Positions 62,688 to 64,000 of a stretch of DNA of 64,000 bases are shown here, piece by piece. The position numbers were made by a program, and so were the translations under genes. Location: the NCBI GenBank assembly GCA_023667185.1, contig JAMPAP010000003.1, forward strand, positions 1-64,000, read 5' to 3'. The first letter of the stretch is position 1, and every line of letters begins with the position of its first letter. The DNA comes from Lachnoclostridium sp. (GTDB lineage: Bacteria; Bacteroidota; Bacteroidia; Bacteroidales; Muribaculaceae). The notes below the pieces were generated by a model that was given only the letters and a program-made list of their open reading frames with translations, had not been told where the DNA came from and searched no databases.

Positions 62688-64000
62688 TCAATAGTTAGAA
62701 CGACCAAGGAGCTTGGCTTCTTCAACGGCGGCATCGATTGAGGCGATGGCTGTGAGGTTGATGATGTCGCGCACGTCAGCGTCGATGCTGATGAAGTGGA
62801 TAGGCTTGTTAAGACCCATCTGGATCGGGCCGATTGATTCGCCGAGACCCATTTCGAGCATCATGCGGTAAGCCGAGTTAGCTGCCGAGAGGTTGGGGAA
62901 GATGAGTGTGTTGACTTCCATACCGTTAAGGCGGTTGAAGGGGTAGCTCTTGTCACGGAGCTCACGATTAAGAGCATAGTTGATCTGCATTTCACCGTCG
63001 ATAGGCAGCGTGGGGTAATCCTGATGCATTTTTTCAACGACGCTATGCACTTTTGTGCTCTCGTATTCCTTGTTGGAGCCGAAGTTAGAGTAAGAAACCA
63101 TGGCCATTACAGGCTTGTGGGCGAAGAACTCTACGGCATCCTTGGCAAGGCGTGTGATGTCGAGCAGGGCGTCTTCCTTGGCATCACCATTTACCATGGT
63201 ATCAGCGAGGAAGAATGTACCGCGGGTTGTCTCAAGGACGTGCATCGTGGCGAAGTGGTTGTAACCTTTGCGGATGCCTACCACCTCTTTGGCTATCTCG
63301 CCGATGTAGCTGTTGGCCGAGCGTGTACCGGCGATGAAAGCATCAGCCTGACCGGTCTCAACCATCATCATACCGAAGTAGTTACGGTCAAACATCTTCT
63401 CGAGAGCGTCAGGATAGGTCAGACCATCGCGGCGGCGTTTCTCAGTGAGGTGACGGGCGAAGTGATCGCGGCGAACGGCCTCACGGTCGTGACGCGGGTT
63501 GACGATTTCGATGCCTTTGATGTTGAGGCCGAGGCGGTCAGCACGCTTCTGGATCATCTCTTCGTTGCCGAGCAGGATGGGTACTGCAAGACCGTCAGCA
63601 GCCACAATTGAAGCAGCACGGAGCATATTGTCGGTGTTTGCTTCGGCGAAAACCACGCGCTTGGGGTTGGAGCGTGCTTCGTCGTTGAGGCGGCGCATGA
63701 GCTTCTTGTCGTAGCCTTTGAGGCGGCGGAGTTTTTCATCATATTCATCCCAGTCAGTGATAGGACGGCGGGCAACACCACTTTCTATTGCACCCTTTGC
63801 CACAGCGGGAGCTACAGATGTGAGCAGGCGCGGATCAAGAGCGGTAGGAAGGATGTATTCGCGGCCGAAGTGGAGGTTGCTACGCTCGTAGGCGGCATTT
63901 ACTGCCGGCGGAACGGGCTGCTTGGCGATTTCGGCGATAGCGTATACTGCCTTGATTTTCATGGCTTCGTTGATTTCGGTAGCGCCGCAGTCAAGGGCAC
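62688..64000 (-). CDS. maeB: NADP-dependent malic enzyme with phosphotransacetylase-like domain (MaeB), 5'-truncated by window end
   Basis: The frame continues to the window edge (upstream residues ALDCGATEINEAMK), so about the first 325 residues, with the malic active site and NADP fold, are missing. What remains is the end of the malic domain and a full phosphotransacetylase-like domain (RVVFAEANTDNML, AGTRSANSYIGE, LADTMVN, NTLIFPNLSAANSAYRM). MaeB decarboxylates malate to pyruvate and NADPH; the C-terminal domain usually lacks transacetylase activity and acts as a regulator, for example by acetyl-CoA. A hairpin terminator follows. Confidence 0.92.
   Translation of the reverse strand, partial: ALDCGATEINEAMKIKAVYAIAEIAKQPVPPAVNAAYERSNLHFGREYILPTALDPRLLTSVAPAVAKGAIESGVARRPITDWDEYDEKLRRLKGYDKKLMRRLNDEARSNPKRVVFAEANTDNMLRAASIVAADGLAVPILLGNEEMIQKRADRLGLNIKGIEIVNPRHDREAVRRDHFARHLTEKRRRDGLTYPDALEKMFDRNYFGMMMVETGQADAFIAGTRSANSYIGEIAKEVVGIRKGYNHFATMHVLETTRGTFFLADTMVNGDAKEDALLDITRLAKDAVEFFAHKPVMAMVSYSNFGSNKEYESTKVHSVVEKMHQDYPTLPIDGEMQINYALNRELRDKSYPFNRLNGMEVNTLIFPNLSAANSAYRMMLEMGLGESIGPIQMGLNKPIHFISIDADVRDIINLTAIASIDAAVEEAKLLGRSNY

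Noticed and set aside
1..64000. tRNA, rRNA, riboswitch or other structural RNA genes
   Set aside because: I looked through the intergenic gaps and found no cloverleaf, known riboswitch core or rRNA segment; gaps are mostly under 250 bp and explained by promoters, terminators or repeats.

Overview
The window looks like a chromosomal segment of a gut Bacteroidales bacterium, most likely Muribaculaceae-like (Muribaculum/Duncaniella type). The phylum call rests on the complete MoxR-BatABCDE operon, an OmpA with a CPPAQNC-type linker, HU/LysM membrane proteins, DUF4290, a two-gene GDP-fucose pathway, the short archaeal-type prolyl-tRNA synthetase, and promoters of the Bacteroidetes form TTTG-(about 20)-TAnnTTTG upstream of many operons. 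The family call is an impression from gene content and roughly balanced base composition. About 60 protein genes are packed tightly, mostly on the minus strand. I see no rRNA, tRNA, CRISPR array, prophage or complete insertion sequence.

Layout. 1-8.7 kb: an OmpA porin, then a minus-strand operon pdxA - nucleotidyltransferase - ATP-grasp - CDP-alcohol phosphotransferase - HAD phosphatase - Ca2+ P-type ATPase, which looks like a polar-lipid head-group (possibly inositol-type) locus. 8.7-11.6 kb: a lipoprotein, a LolC/E-like permease, a small membrane protein and an RNase D-like exonuclease. 11.7-15 kb: GDP-L-fucose synthesis (gmd, fcl) with an unusual cytidylyltransferase-GHMP kinase fusion between them. 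15-19.2 kb: an orphan GH2 glycosidase and an HtrA protease. 19.3-22.3 kb (plus strand): an NlpC/P60 lipoprotein, an AmgK-like kinase fused to a RapZ C-terminal domain, and a MurU-like uridylyltransferase, forming a wall-sugar salvage operon. 22.4-26.9 kb: nrdD-nrdG-menD. 27-28.5 kb: a DUF2007-Usp-Usp stress protein and a small HTH protein.

28.6-37.2 kb holds the Bat (aerotolerance) operon: MoxR, DUF58, a DUF4381-like protein and BatA-E. 37.2-41.2 kb: proS, a GtrB-like glycosyltransferase, a small HU protein and a membrane-anchored HU-LysM protein. 41.2-48.3 kb: clpP-clpX, then recQ, an FtsE-like ATPase, DUF4290, rimM, an acidic small protein and an OmpA-like lipid-less periplasmic protein. 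48.6-52.3 kb: a FadL-type porin, a flavodoxin/cyclophilin-like/flavodoxin-lipoprotein operon, and a 212-bp MITE-like element with a 7-bp target duplication. 52.3-57.6 kb: surE, and lrp - IMPase - mtaB - acyltransferase - glycosyltransferase. 57.7-64 kb: a BASS-type transporter, an operon of PorT-like barrel, mutS2 and a glycosyltransferase, and a malic enzyme truncated by the window end.

Most promising leads: the MITE-like element; a dispersed palindromic repeat (five copies) that sits on stop codons and terminators; the armless HU-TM-LysM protein beside a normal HU gene, which could tether DNA to the wall; the AmgK-RapZ fusion; the compact GHMP fusion in the GDP-fucose operon; and the polar-lipid cluster whose phosphotransferase has a shifted catalytic aspartate. 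All genes appear intact. Functions are assigned by reading motifs, with no database search.
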